Shown one piece after another: positions 42,181-51,504 of a DNA stretch of 64,000 nucleotides. This stretch comes from Flavobacteriales bacterium (lineage in GTDB: Bacteria; Bacteroidota; Bacteroidia; Flavobacteriales_F; PHOS-HE28): contig JAHBUL010000019.1 of NCBI GenBank assembly GCA_019638085.1, forward strand, positions 1-64,000. The letters are read 5' to 3'. Made by a program: the position numbers and the translations under genes. Under the pieces are notes generated by a model that was given only the letters and a program-made list of their open reading frames with translations, ran no database searches and was not told where the DNA came from. Position 1 is the first letter of the stretch. Each line of letters opens with the position of its first letter.

Positions 42181-43536
42181 TCAGATCTCAGTATCGATGG
42201 ACCACCCTTCCAGAATGTCAGCCACCCGACGAACGAACTTACCTCCTAGGGCACCATCCACTACGCGGTGATCGTAGCTATGGCTGAGGAACATCATATG
42301 GCGGACGGCAATAACATCTCCTGTGGGCGTTTCCAGTACGGCGGGTTTCTTCTTGATCGCACCCATGGCCATGATGGCCACTTGGGGCTGGTTGATGATC
42401 GGTGTGCCCAGCACATTGCCGAACGTGCCCACATTGGTCACCGTGTAGGTTCCCCCACTGACCTCATCCGGCGAAAGTTTACCGTTGCGTGCCCGGTTCG
42501 CCAGGTCATTTACCGCTTTGGCAAGACCCATCAAATTCAAGCGGTCGGCGTTGCGCACCACCGGCACGATCAAATTGCCTGAGGGAAGTGCAGCAGCCAT
42601 GCCGATGTTGATGTCCTTCTTCTTGATGATCTTATCCCCGTTCACTTGGATGTTGATCAATGGCATCTCCTTGATGGCTTGTGCGATCGCCATGATGAAA
42701 ATGGGCGTGAAGGTGATCTTCTCCCCTTCCCGCTTTTCGAACGCACCCTTCACCTTGTTCCGCCAGAGCACCAAGTTCGTCACATCAGCCTCTACAAAGC
42801 TGGTGACATGCGGGCTGGTGCGTTTGCTCATCACCATATGGTCGGCGATCAGCTTGCGCATGCGATCCATCTCCACCAGCTCATCACCCGGGGCGAGTTT
42901 GATCTCCGATGGAGCGGCAGCCGGTGCAGTTGCGGCCTGAGTGGTGGTGGGAGTGGGTTGTGGTGCTGGAGCTTTGGCAACCGCTGAGACAGCAGTTTCC
43001 GTTTCCCCGTTGCTTGTCTCCACCCGCTTGGGCAGGTAATCCAACAGGTCCTTTTTAGTGACCCGGCCTCCTTGTCCGCTTCCTTCAATGGCCTCCAGTT
43101 CTTCCATGGTCACGCCTTCGCTTTCCGCGATGTTGCGCACCAATGGACTATAGAATTTCCCGCTCGGGCCGGAACGTTCCACCGGGGAACCTCCACTTGC
43201 CATGGTGGATGGATCGGCCGTGGCCTGTACACGGGGTGCAGCATGTTCTACGGCAGGGGCTGCATGAGCTGCCGGTGCCACTTGCGCGGTATCGCCTGCG
43301 GCACCGAGTTGGGCGATCAATTGCCCAACCTGTACCACATCGCCTTCCTGTACTGTTCTTTTCAGCAGGATGCCATCCTGTGGGGCCGGCACCTCACTAT
43401 CTACCTTGTCCGTGGCGATCTCCACCAACGGCTCATCGGCTTCCACACGGTCCCCTTCATTCTTCAACCACTTGATGATGGTGGCTTCCGCCACACTCTC
43501 GCCCATTTTGGGCAATAGGATATCGATCTGTGCCAT
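42181..43536 (-). CDS. Dihydrolipoyl acyltransferase, E2 of a 2-oxoacid dehydrogenase
   Basis: 451 residues. Lipoyl domain with the modified lysine K44 in EIATDKVDSEVP; Ala/Pro-rich hinge; E3/E1-binding domain near 130-170 (FYSPLVRNIAESEGVTMEEL, GSGQGGRVTKKDLLDYL); second hinge; catalytic acyltransferase core with H423 and D427 in DHRVVDGALGG. It moves the acyl group from lipoate to CoA. It is the likely partner of the fused E1 at 14.1-16.1 kb. A TAACTTCG box lies at 43571-43578, 34 bases upstream. Confidence 0.94.
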   Translation of the reverse strand: MAQIDILLPKMGESVAEATIIKWLKNEGDRVEADEPLVEIATDKVDSEVPAPQDGILLKRTVQEGDVVQVGQLIAQLGAAGDTAQVAPAAHAAPAVEHAAPRVQATADPSTMASGGSPVERSGPSGKFYSPLVRNIAESEGVTMEELEAIEGSGQGGRVTKKDLLDYLPKRVETSNGETETAVSAVAKAPAPQPTPTTTQAATAPAAAPSEIKLAPGDELVEMDRMRKLIADHMVMSKRTSPHVTSFVEADVTNLVLWRNKVKGAFEKREGEKITFTPIFIMAIAQAIKEMPLINIQVNGDKIIKKKDINIGMAAALPSGNLIVPVVRNADRLNLMGLAKAVNDLANRARNGKLSPDEVSGGTYTVTNVGTFGNVLGTPIINQPQVAIMAMGAIKKKPAVLETPTGDVIAVRHMMFLSHSYDHRVVDGALGGKFVRRVADILEGWSIDTEI

Positions 43537-43570
43537 TCAGTTCCGCTTCTGGAAGATAGCTTGCGGGCTG

Positions 43571-43578
43571 CGAAGTTA
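43571..43578 (-). promoter_or_regulatory. TAACTTCG -7 box of the E2 gene
   Basis: Near-consensus box on the minus strand, 34 bases upstream of ATG 43536. Confidence 0.45.
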
Positions 43579-43636
43579 TCCGAGCCGTGGGAACAAGCGG
43601 TCCTCGGGTCGTACTTAAACCTCCGTTTCGCCCATT

Positions 43637-45547
43637 TCAGCCCATATCAGCCCTGGTTCCCAGGGATCGAAAATTGGCGAACACGCGCCCCATGTCCTTC
43701 CATACCCGATAGTCCTTGGCGTATTCAAGATCCATTCGGTGTACGGTCAGGGGAGCGCGTTTCCGGTGGTCAGTACGCGCCGGATCCAATACCCCCGGCC
43801 TGATGCGTGGCATGCGCCTGTCGGCGCCCGGCATCACATAGCCCACCCAAGTGCGCTTGCCCAATAGCACCAGGAAGAGGTTCCGGATGAAACCGACCTT
43901 GGCCTCCACGAACCAGATCCCCACGGGTAGCGTGATCAGCAGGAACAGCGAGACCAGTAGGTCCATGGTCCTCCGGCGACGTTTAGCGGAGGAGCTGTCA
44001 ACCGCATGGTCCCGGAGGATCAACAGGTCCTGTAAGCTTTCCGTGGTGCTGGGGCCGATGATGAATTCCGAGGCCGGCTGCGCGATCTTGAAGATCACCC
44101 CCGTGTTCTGCAATTGTTCAAGCATGCGGATGATCCGCTGGGAGGAGAGGTCCTTGGCACAGAACACCACTTCATCCAAGCGTTGCTTCCGAATGGCCTC
44201 TTTGACCTGTGCTGCCCCTGTAGGTTCGTCCACCGTGCCGGCATCCATGGTGATCTCCAGGTCCAGACCGTAGTGGGTCTGCCAGAGCAGGCCCAAGGCG
44301 CGCTTGGTCTCTTCTTCGGACCCGATGGCCAGTATCCGCGCACGTTCTACCGGAGAGGTGGAAATGCGACGGATCTCCAACATGTACAACAACAGCCGAA
44401 CGCATACGACCACGGCCCCTGACATGGCCAGCATGGTAAAGACCTCCGCCAATTTCAGTCCCGTCCACTGCTGTGTGGCTAAGCCACACAGGAACAATGC
44501 AACGAGCCCTTTCAGGATGTTTGCGGCCTTGAGTGGAAGGTCGTACACGCCGAAGAGGGCCATGATGCCCAAAGTCGCCGCAGCCATTAGCACGCGGTCA
44601 CTTGTCGCCAGCGTACCCAGGATGTTCAGGTGTTCCATGAGCACCAAGCCAGAGTACAGCAAGACCAAGTCCACGATGGGCAACAGGGCTTCCCACAAAA
44701 AACGGAGAACAAGGGCCGCCGCTGCGCTTAGATAAATGGCACCGCGGATGATGAATGAGAAGAGCTGCGGGCCCCGTCTGGTGAAATGCTTCTTGGCGAA
44801 GATCACCATCGCGTTATAGAACACGAAGACGTAGTTCACGCTGCTCTTTTTTGTGCTTTCTCCTTTGTAGTGGATGATGGGTGCATCAGGGAAGTACCAG
44901 TTCTCGTAGCCACCCAGCGTGATGCGATAGCTCAGGTCGATATCCTCCCCATACATGAAGAAGCTCTCGTCCAGAAGACCTATTTCGTCCAACATCTCCT
45001 TCCGCAGGAACATACATGCTCCGGACAGGATCTCGATGGGGGCTACTTCATTTTCCGGCAGGTGACCCAAATGGTAGCGGCCGAAGAGCTTGCTGTGCGG
45101 AAAAAGCCTGGACAAGCCCATGATCTTGAAGAAGGCCACGGTAGGTGTTGGCAGCCCACGCTTGCTTTCCGGAAGGAAGCGACCGGTGCCATCGATCATC
45201 TTCACACCGAGCCCGCCGGCTTTGGGGTGTGCATCGAGAAAATCGACCACTTTCCGGAACACGTCCTCTCCAACTACAGTGTCCGGATTGAGCAGCAGCA
45301 CGTACTCGCCGCTGCTTTCACGGATGGCCTGGTTGTTTGCCCGGCTGAAGCCGACGTTCTCCGTGTTGGCGATCAGCTTCACTTGTGGGAATTTCATCCG
45401 GACCATCCCCGTACTTCCATCCGTGCTCTGGTTGTCCACCACGAACACCTCACCATCCATCCCCTCCAATGCCTCAAAGACTGTCCGGAGGCATTGCTCC
45501 AAGAACGCCTTGACGTTATAGTTCACAACGATGATGCTGAGCTTCAT
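43637..45547 (-). CDS. Fusion of a GT2 glycosyltransferase with a degenerate bacterial sugar transferase
   Basis: 636 residues. The first 240 are a GT-A family 2 transferase (SIIVVNYNVKAFLEQCL, VVDNQSTDGST, LLNPDTV metal motif, FFMYGEDIDLSYR). Membrane helices follow at about 270-390, then a Rossmann-like domain (ILAIGSEEETKRALG, DEVVFCAKDLS) as in WbaP-type enzymes. The end (RRRRTMDLLVSLFLLITLPV, then GKRTWVGYV and YAKDYRVWKDMGRVF) is a polyisoprenyl-phosphate glycosyl-1-phosphate transferase tail lacking the usual GxxFxxxKFRSM catalytic stretch. Envelope polysaccharide role inferred. ATG 45547 is canonical; 45553 is also in frame. Confidence 0.85.
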   Translation of the reverse strand: MKLSIIVVNYNVKAFLEQCLRTVFEALEGMDGEVFVVDNQSTDGSTGMVRMKFPQVKLIANTENVGFSRANNQAIRESSGEYVLLLNPDTVVGEDVFRKVVDFLDAHPKAGGLGVKMIDGTGRFLPESKRGLPTPTVAFFKIMGLSRLFPHSKLFGRYHLGHLPENEVAPIEILSGACMFLRKEMLDEIGLLDESFFMYGEDIDLSYRITLGGYENWYFPDAPIIHYKGESTKKSSVNYVFVFYNAMVIFAKKHFTRRGPQLFSFIIRGAIYLSAAAALVLRFLWEALLPIVDLVLLYSGLVLMEHLNILGTLATSDRVLMAAATLGIMALFGVYDLPLKAANILKGLVALFLCGLATQQWTGLKLAEVFTMLAMSGAVVVCVRLLLYMLEIRRISTSPVERARILAIGSEEETKRALGLLWQTHYGLDLEITMDAGTVDEPTGAAQVKEAIRKQRLDEVVFCAKDLSSQRIIRMLEQLQNTGVIFKIAQPASEFIIGPSTTESLQDLLILRDHAVDSSSAKRRRRTMDLLVSLFLLITLPVGIWFVEAKVGFIRNLFLVLLGKRTWVGYVMPGADRRMPRIRPGVLDPARTDHRKRAPLTVHRMDLEYAKDYRVWKDMGRVFANFRSLGTRADMG

Positions 45548-45563
45548 GGGCATCGGTAAGGCC

Positions 45564-46181
45564 TCATCTCCGTACGCTTTGCTCGTAGGGCTTCCGGTCA
45601 GCGATGCTGCGGCCCAAGGTCACCTCATCCACTTGGTCCAGGTCGCCGCCCACGCTGATCCCGCGAGCGATCATGCTGACGGAGATACCGAGCTCATGCA
45701 ACTTCCGGTGCAGAAAGAAGCTGGTGGTGTCGCCCTCCAAGGTGGCCCCTAACGCCAACACCACCTCCGCCACTCCCCCATTGCCGATGCGCGCCAAGAG
45801 CTCCTTGGTGTGCAGGTCGTCCGGTCCGATTCCGTCCATGGGGCTGATCACCCCGCCGAGCACGTGATACAGTCCCTTGAACTGGCGGGTGTTCTCAATG
45901 GCGATCACATCGCGGATATCCTCAACCACGCAGATCAATGAGCGATCCCGTGCCGGGTTGGCGCAGATGTCGCAGACAGGTCGATCACTGATGTTGCAGC
46001 ATTCGGAACAGTACATCACGTCTTCACGCAATCGGCGCACGGCTTCACTGAAGCGTACCACTTCGTGCCGTTCCCTGCGCAGTAGGTCCAAGGCCAAGCG
46101 CATGGCCGTGCGGCGACCAATTCCCGGCAAGGTGGCCAATTGATCCACGGCCTGATCGAGCAATGCGGAGCTGAGCGCCAT
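45564..46181 (-). CDS. recR: Recombination mediator RecR
   Basis: RecR works with RecO and RecF to load RecA at gaps. The 205 residues hold the N-terminal helix-hairpin-helix (LATLPGIGRRTAMRLALDLL near 16-35), a Cys4 zinc finger (CSECCNISDRPVCDIC, 58-73) and the Toprim domain (ICVVED near 84, then ALGATLEGDTTSFFL). ATG 46181 lies 4 bases after a CATCTTTG box at 46186-46193, so the mRNA may be leaderless. The stop is 16 bases before the GT2 fusion gene. Confidence 0.95.
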   Translation of the reverse strand: MALSSALLDQAVDQLATLPGIGRRTAMRLALDLLRRERHEVVRFSEAVRRLREDVMYCSECCNISDRPVCDICANPARDRSLICVVEDIRDVIAIENTRQFKGLYHVLGGVISPMDGIGPDDLHTKELLARIGNGGVAEVVLALGATLEGDTTSFFLHRKLHELGISVSMIARGISVGGDLDQVDEVTLGRSIADRKPYEQSVRR

Positions 46182-46185
46182 GGCG

Positions 46186-46193
46186 CAAAGATG
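46186..46193 (-). promoter_or_regulatory. CATCTTTG -7-like box before recR
   Basis: One base off TAnnTTTG on the minus strand. It ends 4 bases before the recR ATG. Confidence 0.35.
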
Positions 46194-46326
46194 CAAAGGC
46201 TTCACCGCAGGTCAACGTTAAACCTCGGATCGATGCAATAGCACCGGCCGGCATTGCTTGTTGATCCCCCGTTGCGACCGATCATCACGTGACAGGATGG
46301 TCGGCTTGGCAAGCTCTATCGCTTGC

Positions 46327-47088
46327 TCAGAGTTGCACCTTCAACCCATCGAATGCCAAGTGGACGTTCGGAGGAAGGATCACGCTGGCATGCAGGCCCA
46401 TCAGATGGCTGATATGCGTGAGATAGGCCCGGTCGGGCGCCAGTTCTTCGATCAGCGCCAAGGCTTCTTCGAGGTTGAAGTGCGAGATATGCGCTTTCTT
46501 ACGGAGTGCATTCACCACCAACACTTCACTTCCACGGATCTTCTCCTTTTCCGCCGGAGCGATGGATTTAGCGTCCGTGATATACGTAAGACCGCCGATC
46601 CGAAAACCCAGGACGGGCATATGATGATGCATCACTTCCAGCGGTATCACGTTAAGTCCTTCCACTTGGAACGGCTCGCGCCCGATGGTGTGGAGGTCGA
46701 ACTGGGGAATGCCCGGATACTTCGATCCTGAGAAAGCATAGGCGAACACCCGCCGAACTGCGGTAAGTGTGGGAGGGTCACCATAAATGGATATGGGCTG
46801 CGGAGGTTCATGTGCGAAACTGAAGGACCGTAGATCATCCATGCCTGCGATATGGTCCATGTGCTCGTGCGTGAGCAACACAGCATCCAAGTGGCGGACT
46901 TTTTCGCGCAGCATTTGCTGGCGCAGGTCAGGCCCGGAATCGATCAAAATATGCCGGCCTTCGGACCCTACCAGAACCGAGGACCGCGTTCGTTCATCCC
47001 GGGGGTCCTTGCTCATGCATACCGCACAATCGCAGGCGATCACAGGAACGCCTTGGCTGGTGCCGGTACCTAGGAATGTGAGTTGCAC
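46327..47088 (-). CDS. MBL-fold metallo-hydrolase (PhnP-like)
   Basis: 253 residues of the metallo-beta-lactamase superfamily, closest in pattern to PhnP-like phosphodiesterases. FLGTGTSQGVPVIACDCAVC near 4-23 includes cysteines of the possible zinc-stabilising element; LTHEHMDHIAG near 73-83 is the HxHxDH metal motif; VMHHHMPVLGF, GLTYITDAKSI and LTHISH supply the remaining His and Asp ligands. Cytosolic; the probable substrate is a cyclic phosphodiester. A TACCTTCG box is at 47110-47117. Confidence 0.88.
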   Translation of the reverse strand: MQLTFLGTGTSQGVPVIACDCAVCMSKDPRDERTRSSVLVGSEGRHILIDSGPDLRQQMLREKVRHLDAVLLTHEHMDHIAGMDDLRSFSFAHEPPQPISIYGDPPTLTAVRRVFAYAFSGSKYPGIPQFDLHTIGREPFQVEGLNVIPLEVMHHHMPVLGFRIGGLTYITDAKSIAPAEKEKIRGSEVLVVNALRKKAHISHFNLEEALALIEELAPDRAYLTHISHLMGLHASVILPPNVHLAFDGLKVQL

Positions 47089-47109
47089 TGGAAGAAGTGG
47101 ATTGTCCGG

Positions 47110-47117
47110 CGAAGGTA
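47110..47117 (-). promoter_or_regulatory. TACCTTCG -7 box
   Basis: Near-consensus box on the minus strand, 21 bases before the metallo-hydrolase ATG 47088. Confidence 0.4.
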
Positions 47118-47171
47118 ACGGCCTCGTTCATCCATGCTGATGCAACTACGCTCCGCTTAACCCTGCGCTTG

Positions 47172-49844
47172 CTATTGCACTACGGGACCCACCAACTCCC
47201 GGTTCACGTTGGGGATATCTTCCTTGCTGAAGGACACGCGATCGTCCTCCTCCTTCAGTTTCATCACCAAGGCGAGTGCATCGGGCACCACATCACTGCA
47301 CAGGGTGAGGAAGCTGCCCGGCTTTGCGGTACTGATCGCATACCGAATCGCTTCTTCTTCCTTTTTGATGATGGTGACCTTTTTGGAGGGATTCACTTCA
47401 TGGATGCCTTTCATCATGAGCGCGATGATATCATCGTCGGTCTTGCCGCGCAGGTTTCGGTCCTGCCGTATGATGATCTCGTCGAACATTCCTGCGCTGA
47501 GCCTGCCCAGCGCAATGGTATCCTCGTCGCGGCGGTCCCCAACCCCAGCGATCACGCCCACCTTCGGGCTATCGGGCACCTTGCTGAGGAAACGCCCTAA
47601 CGCTTCAAAGCCATGGGGGTTATGAGCATAATCCACCACCACTTGGAAATTCTTGAACTGGAACAGGTTCAAGCGACCCGGTGTTTGTGCCGGTGATGGA
47701 ACAAACGTGCTGAGTGCCTCACGCAGCTCCTCCATCTTCACACCGCGCACGTACGCTGCGAGCACAGCGGGCAGGATGTTCTGGATGTTAAAGACAGCCT
47801 TGCCGCCTAATGTCAAAGGAACATTCACGGCCTTCTCAATGCGAAGCTTCCACTCCCCTTTGCTGATGGTGATATAGCCGTTCTCATAGATCGCCGCGAG
47901 GCCACCCAGCTTGCAGTGCTGGCGGATGAGGCGGTTCGTTTCATCCAGGCTGAACAGCGCGATCTTGCAATCGCACTGCTTGCGCATGGCCATCACAAGG
48001 TCATCATCGGCGTTCAGGATGGCATAACCGTCGCTGCGCACACTACGTGGAACGGTGCTCTTTACATGCGCCAGATCCTCCAATGTATTGATGTCCTTAA
48101 GGCCAAGATGATCCGCAGCGATGTTGGTACAAATACCTACATCGCAGCTTTCAAACCCAAGGCCGCTTCGGACCATGCCACCGCGCGCCGTTTCCAGCAC
48201 GGCCATGTCCACCAAAGGATCCTTCAGCACGAACTGCGCACTTATGGGGCCGGTACAATCCCCCTGCATCAGCAGGCGATTCATGATATACACGCCATCA
48301 CTACAGGTCATGCCCACCTTGTTGCCGTGGCTACGCATGATGTGCGCGATCAGGCGTGTAGTGGTGGTCTTCCCGTTTGTGCCGGTGACGGCGATGATGG
48401 GAATACGACTGGCGGCACCGGGTGGGAAGAGCATGTCCACCACGGGCTCGGCAACGTTGCGCCCCAACCCTTCGGTCGGATCCAGATGCATCCGGAAACC
48501 GGGCGCTGCGTTCACTTCCAATACTGCCCCGCATTCGTTCAAGGGGCGAGTGATGTCCTCGGTCATGATATCAATGCCGCAGATGTCCAGATCGATGATC
48601 CGCGAGATCCGCTCAGCCATGAAGACATTATAGGAATGGACCTGTTCGGTCACATCCGTGGCCGTACCACCCGTACTGAGGTTGGCGGTGGCCTTCAGGT
48701 AAACCTTCTCCCCTTCTCCCGGTATACTGGCGGGGGTCATCCCGTTCCTGCTCAACAGCTCCAGTGTGTGTGCATCAATGTCCACCTGGGTAAGCACGTT
48801 TTCGTGTCCGAAACCGCGGCGTGGATCCTTGTTCAGTTCCTCCACCAATTCTTCAATGGTGTGCTTTCCATTCCCCACTACGCAAGCAGGTGTGCGCTTG
48901 GCCGCCGCAACGAATTTGTGATCGATCACCAACAGGCGATGATCCAGCCCGGTGATCTCCTTCTCCACCACCACGCTCCGGCTGATCTGCTGCGCCAAGG
49001 CCAAGGCGGTCTTGGCTTCGTCCAGCGTCTTCACCCCGATGGTGGCACCCCGTCCATGGTTGCCCGCGATGGGCTTGATCACACAGGGGAAGCCCACGCT
49101 TTCCAGAGCGGCGATAAGCCCTTCTTCAGTACGTACCACCCGCCCTTTCGGCACGGAGATCTCATAGCTCTCCAGCAGTTCCTTCGTCTCTTCCTTATCA
49201 CAGGCGATCTCCACTCCTATGTTGCTGGTGTTGCTGGTAACGGTGGCCCGGATCCGCTTCTGGTGGATACCGTGCCCCAATTGCACGAGGCTTTGCCCGT
49301 TGAGGCGTAGATAGGGAATGCCACGTCTCACGGCCTCCTCCACGATCGAACCTGTACTGGGACCCATGCGGGTCTCCTCACGGAGCTCCCGCATCCGTTG
49401 GATATCACTCTCCAGATCATAGGCTGTTGCGCTTATCAACGCTTCCGCAATGCGCACCCCTGCCTTGGCGGCGTATAGCCCGACGGCCTCCTCGATATAG
49501 CTGAAGACCACGTTGTATATACCATGCTCACCCGTGGTGCGGGTCCTTCCGAAGCCCGTGTCCATGCCTGCCAAGGTCTGGATCTCCAACGCGATATGCT
49601 CGATCACGTGGCCCATCCACGTGCCGCGTTCCACGCGCTCGAAAAAGCCTCCCTCGTGATCTTCACTACAGCGATGGGTGTAGAGGCTCGGCAACATACC
49701 CTTGAGCCGGTCCAGGAAGCCCGGGATCTTATCCGTAGGCCGTTCCTCGAGTTCCTCGATATCCAGCCGCATTACGATCAGCCGGTGCCGACGTACGGAC
49801 CAGTAGTTAGGGCCACGCATGGCCTTGAGTTCCAAGATCCGCAT
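47172..49844 (-). CDS. cphA: Cyanophycin synthetase
   Basis: CphA makes multi-L-arginyl-poly-aspartate, a nitrogen and carbon reserve, from Asp and Arg with ATP. In 890 residues there is the N-terminal cyanophycin domain (1-160, RGPNYWSVRRHRLIVMRL in two parts), an ATP-grasp domain (about 210-460; FPCVIKPIAGNHGRGATIG, LEVNAAPGFRMHL) and a C-terminal Mur-ligase-like domain (P-loop VTGTNGKTTTTR near 490-501, TARGGMVRSGL, VVDYAHNPHGFEAL, GVGDRRDED). All three catalytic modules look intact. Divergent from cyanophycinase, with 159 bases between. Confidence 0.97.
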   Translation of the reverse strand: MRILELKAMRGPNYWSVRRHRLIVMRLDIEELEERPTDKIPGFLDRLKGMLPSLYTHRCSEDHEGGFFERVERGTWMGHVIEHIALEIQTLAGMDTGFGRTRTTGEHGIYNVVFSYIEEAVGLYAAKAGVRIAEALISATAYDLESDIQRMRELREETRMGPSTGSIVEEAVRRGIPYLRLNGQSLVQLGHGIHQKRIRATVTSNTSNIGVEIACDKEETKELLESYEISVPKGRVVRTEEGLIAALESVGFPCVIKPIAGNHGRGATIGVKTLDEAKTALALAQQISRSVVVEKEITGLDHRLLVIDHKFVAAAKRTPACVVGNGKHTIEELVEELNKDPRRGFGHENVLTQVDIDAHTLELLSRNGMTPASIPGEGEKVYLKATANLSTGGTATDVTEQVHSYNVFMAERISRIIDLDICGIDIMTEDITRPLNECGAVLEVNAAPGFRMHLDPTEGLGRNVAEPVVDMLFPPGAASRIPIIAVTGTNGKTTTTRLIAHIMRSHGNKVGMTCSDGVYIMNRLLMQGDCTGPISAQFVLKDPLVDMAVLETARGGMVRSGLGFESCDVGICTNIAADHLGLKDINTLEDLAHVKSTVPRSVRSDGYAILNADDDLVMAMRKQCDCKIALFSLDETNRLIRQHCKLGGLAAIYENGYITISKGEWKLRIEKAVNVPLTLGGKAVFNIQNILPAVLAAYVRGVKMEELREALSTFVPSPAQTPGRLNLFQFKNFQVVVDYAHNPHGFEALGRFLSKVPDSPKVGVIAGVGDRRDEDTIALGRLSAGMFDEIIIRQDRNLRGKTDDDIIALMMKGIHEVNPSKKVTIIKKEEEAIRYAISTAKPGSFLTLCSDVVPDALALVMKLKEEDDRVSFSKEDIPNVNRELVGPVVQ

Positions 49845-49934
49845 ATCTGTGTGGGGGGTATTGCGCGGTCAATGTATGAAGATAGCGGTGTTGAACAAAT
49901 TTCCCCAGGAACGGTACAAGCGACCGGGGACAGT

Positions 49935-49942
49935 TAGTTTTG
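49935..49942 (+). promoter_or_regulatory. TAGTTTTG -7 box of cphB
   Basis: Perfect TAnnTTTG in the cphA-cphB divergent spacer, 61 bases before ATG 50004. On the other strand a weaker TATCTTCA may serve cphA. Confidence 0.5.
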
Positions 49943-50003
49943 TCCCTGTTGTTCCCGGCCGATCGCCGGATGGACGACCGGGGCGGGGGTTAAAACGAAC
50001 ATC

Positions 50004-50876
50004 ATGGACACAACGCCCAAAGGGAAGTTGATCGCCATCGGAGGTGCCGAGGACAAAGGAAACGGCACGGAGAAGAACGGTGGGGACTCAGGAAGTTTTA
50101 TCGAGGCCGGTATCCTTCGCCGTGTGGTGGACGAAATGGGAGGCCCATCAGCGCGTATCGCCCTGGTCACCACGGCCAGCTCCATTCCGGAGGAGGTGGC
50201 GGAGAACTATGTTGAAGCATTCGGGAAGCTCGGGGTGAAGGACCTGGACATACTGGACATCCGCGAACGCAAGGACGTAACGCCGGAAATGGCCGAACGC
50301 TTGGCAGCAGCCAGCGGTGTAATGATCAGCGGCGGCAACCAGCTCCGGCTTACCACGATCTTCGGTGGCACACCATTCATGAAGGCCATGAAACGCCGCT
50401 ATTATGATGAGGTCGGCTTCGTGATCGCTGGCACCAGTGCAGGGGCGATGTGCATGAGCACTACCATGATCTACCAAGGCCAAAGTGCCACAGGCCTGGT
50501 GAAGGGAGGCGTTAAAATGACCGTTGGGGCGGGGTTGATCAACGATGTGGTGATCGACAGCCACTTCGTGAAGCGGGGTCGCTTCAGCCGACTTACCCAA
50601 GCCATCTCCGGGAACCCTACCTCCATTGGGATCGGCCTCGGCGAGGATACGGGTGTGGTGATCACTGAGGGGGACCATCTGGAGACCATCGGTAGCGGGC
50701 AAGTGATGATCTTCGATGGTCACGATATCTCATACACCAATCTGGCCGACGTGGAAGAGGGCGAGGTCTTCAGCATCGAAGGCATGCGCATCCATATCAT
50801 TTCAAAGGGGCATAGTTATTCCTTGAAGGACCGTCGCTTTACCGCCACACCGGCAACCCATCAGAAGACCACTTGA
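50004..50876 (+). CDS. cphB: Cyanophycinase
   Basis: CphB is a serine-type exopeptidase that cuts cyanophycin into beta-Asp-Arg dipeptides. The 290-residue peptidase S51 protein has LIAIGGAEDK near 9-18, MISGGNQLRL near 107-116 and the nucleophile S145 in AGTSAGAMCM, then DSHFVKRGRFSRL and GIGLGEDTGVVI. Next to the divergent cphA it forms a full make-and-degrade pair for cyanophycin. Confidence 0.96.
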   Translation: MDTTPKGKLIAIGGAEDKGNGTEKNGGDSGSFIEAGILRRVVDEMGGPSARIALVTTASSIPEEVAENYVEAFGKLGVKDLDILDIRERKDVTPEMAERLAAASGVMISGGNQLRLTTIFGGTPFMKAMKRRYYDEVGFVIAGTSAGAMCMSTTMIYQGQSATGLVKGGVKMTVGAGLINDVVIDSHFVKRGRFSRLTQAISGNPTSIGIGLGEDTGVVITEGDHLETIGSGQVMIFDGHDISYTNLADVEEGEVFSIEGMRIHIISKGHSYSLKDRRFTATPATHQKTT

Positions 50877-51071
50877 GGTCCAATACGAGACGGTGACCCG
50901 TCAACGAGCCGCTCCGGAACCGTACAAACTTCGGAAAGTAGTTGGGGCACGACTTCCACGATGTGTAGAGGTCGGCCATGTAATTTCCCCATGTTCGGGG
51001 AATTCCCCGCTCATATTCAATTGGCATACTTCTTCCTTGGGAAGTAGTACATTTAAAACCAAAACCACACC

Positions 51072-51431
51072 ATGAGCACCCAAAGAACATTACTTGGCGT
51101 ACTGCTCGGCCTTACCGCCGGAGCTGCCATCGGTATCCTGTTGGCCCCACGTTCCGGCAAAGAGACCCGCATCCTGCTGAAGAAGAAAGGCGTAAAAGCA
51201 AAGGAAGATCTGAGCGACCTTCTGGACCAAGGGTATGAGCAATGGAAGAAAGCTCGAAACACCATCGTGGAACGCGCCAACATGACGAAAGCTGACATCA
51301 AGGACTTCCTCGGTTTCATGTCCGCTGAAGGTGCTGACCTCAAGGATCGTATCGCAAGCGATGTGAAAAGCAGCGCAAAGAACGTGGCCAATGCAGGTAA
51401 GCGTGCTGTGGACCCCGCCTCGCATAACTGA
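51072..51431 (+). CDS. YtxH domain protein
   Basis: 119 residues. The N-terminal hydrophobic helix LLGVLLGLTAGAAIGILLAPRSGKETR is the YtxH/GvpP signature (GxxxGxxxGxLLAPxSG), followed by a long charged amphipathic helix (KKKGVKAKEDLSDLLDQGYE, ADLKDRIASDVKSSAKNV). Small inner-membrane protein linked to general stress in other bacteria. First gene of a four-gene unit with the holin-like protein, an unknown protein and an AI-2E transporter; a perfect 16-base hairpin separates it from the rest. Confidence 0.9.
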   Translation: MSTQRTLLGVLLGLTAGAAIGILLAPRSGKETRILLKKKGVKAKEDLSDLLDQGYEQWKKARNTIVERANMTKADIKDFLGFMSAEGADLKDRIASDVKSSAKNVANAGKRAVDPASHN

Positions 51432-51444
51432 TCTGAATCCTTGT

Positions 51445-51480
51445 AGCAATACCTGCCGCTAATGAGCGGCAGGTATTGCT
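51445..51480 (+). terminator. Perfect hairpin between the YtxH gene and its operon partners
   Basis: AGCAATACCTGCCGCT (51445-51460), loop AATG, and its perfect complement (51465-51480). There is no T tract after it, so it could be a terminator, an attenuator or an RNA stability element. Confidence 0.55.
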
Positions 51481-51504
51481 TATGTCCCACTTAAGCCTCA
51501 TCAT

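Noticed and set aside
47916-49310. 464-codon plus-strand frame opposite cphA
   Set aside because: Antisense shadow of the ATP-grasp and Mur-like domains of cphA.
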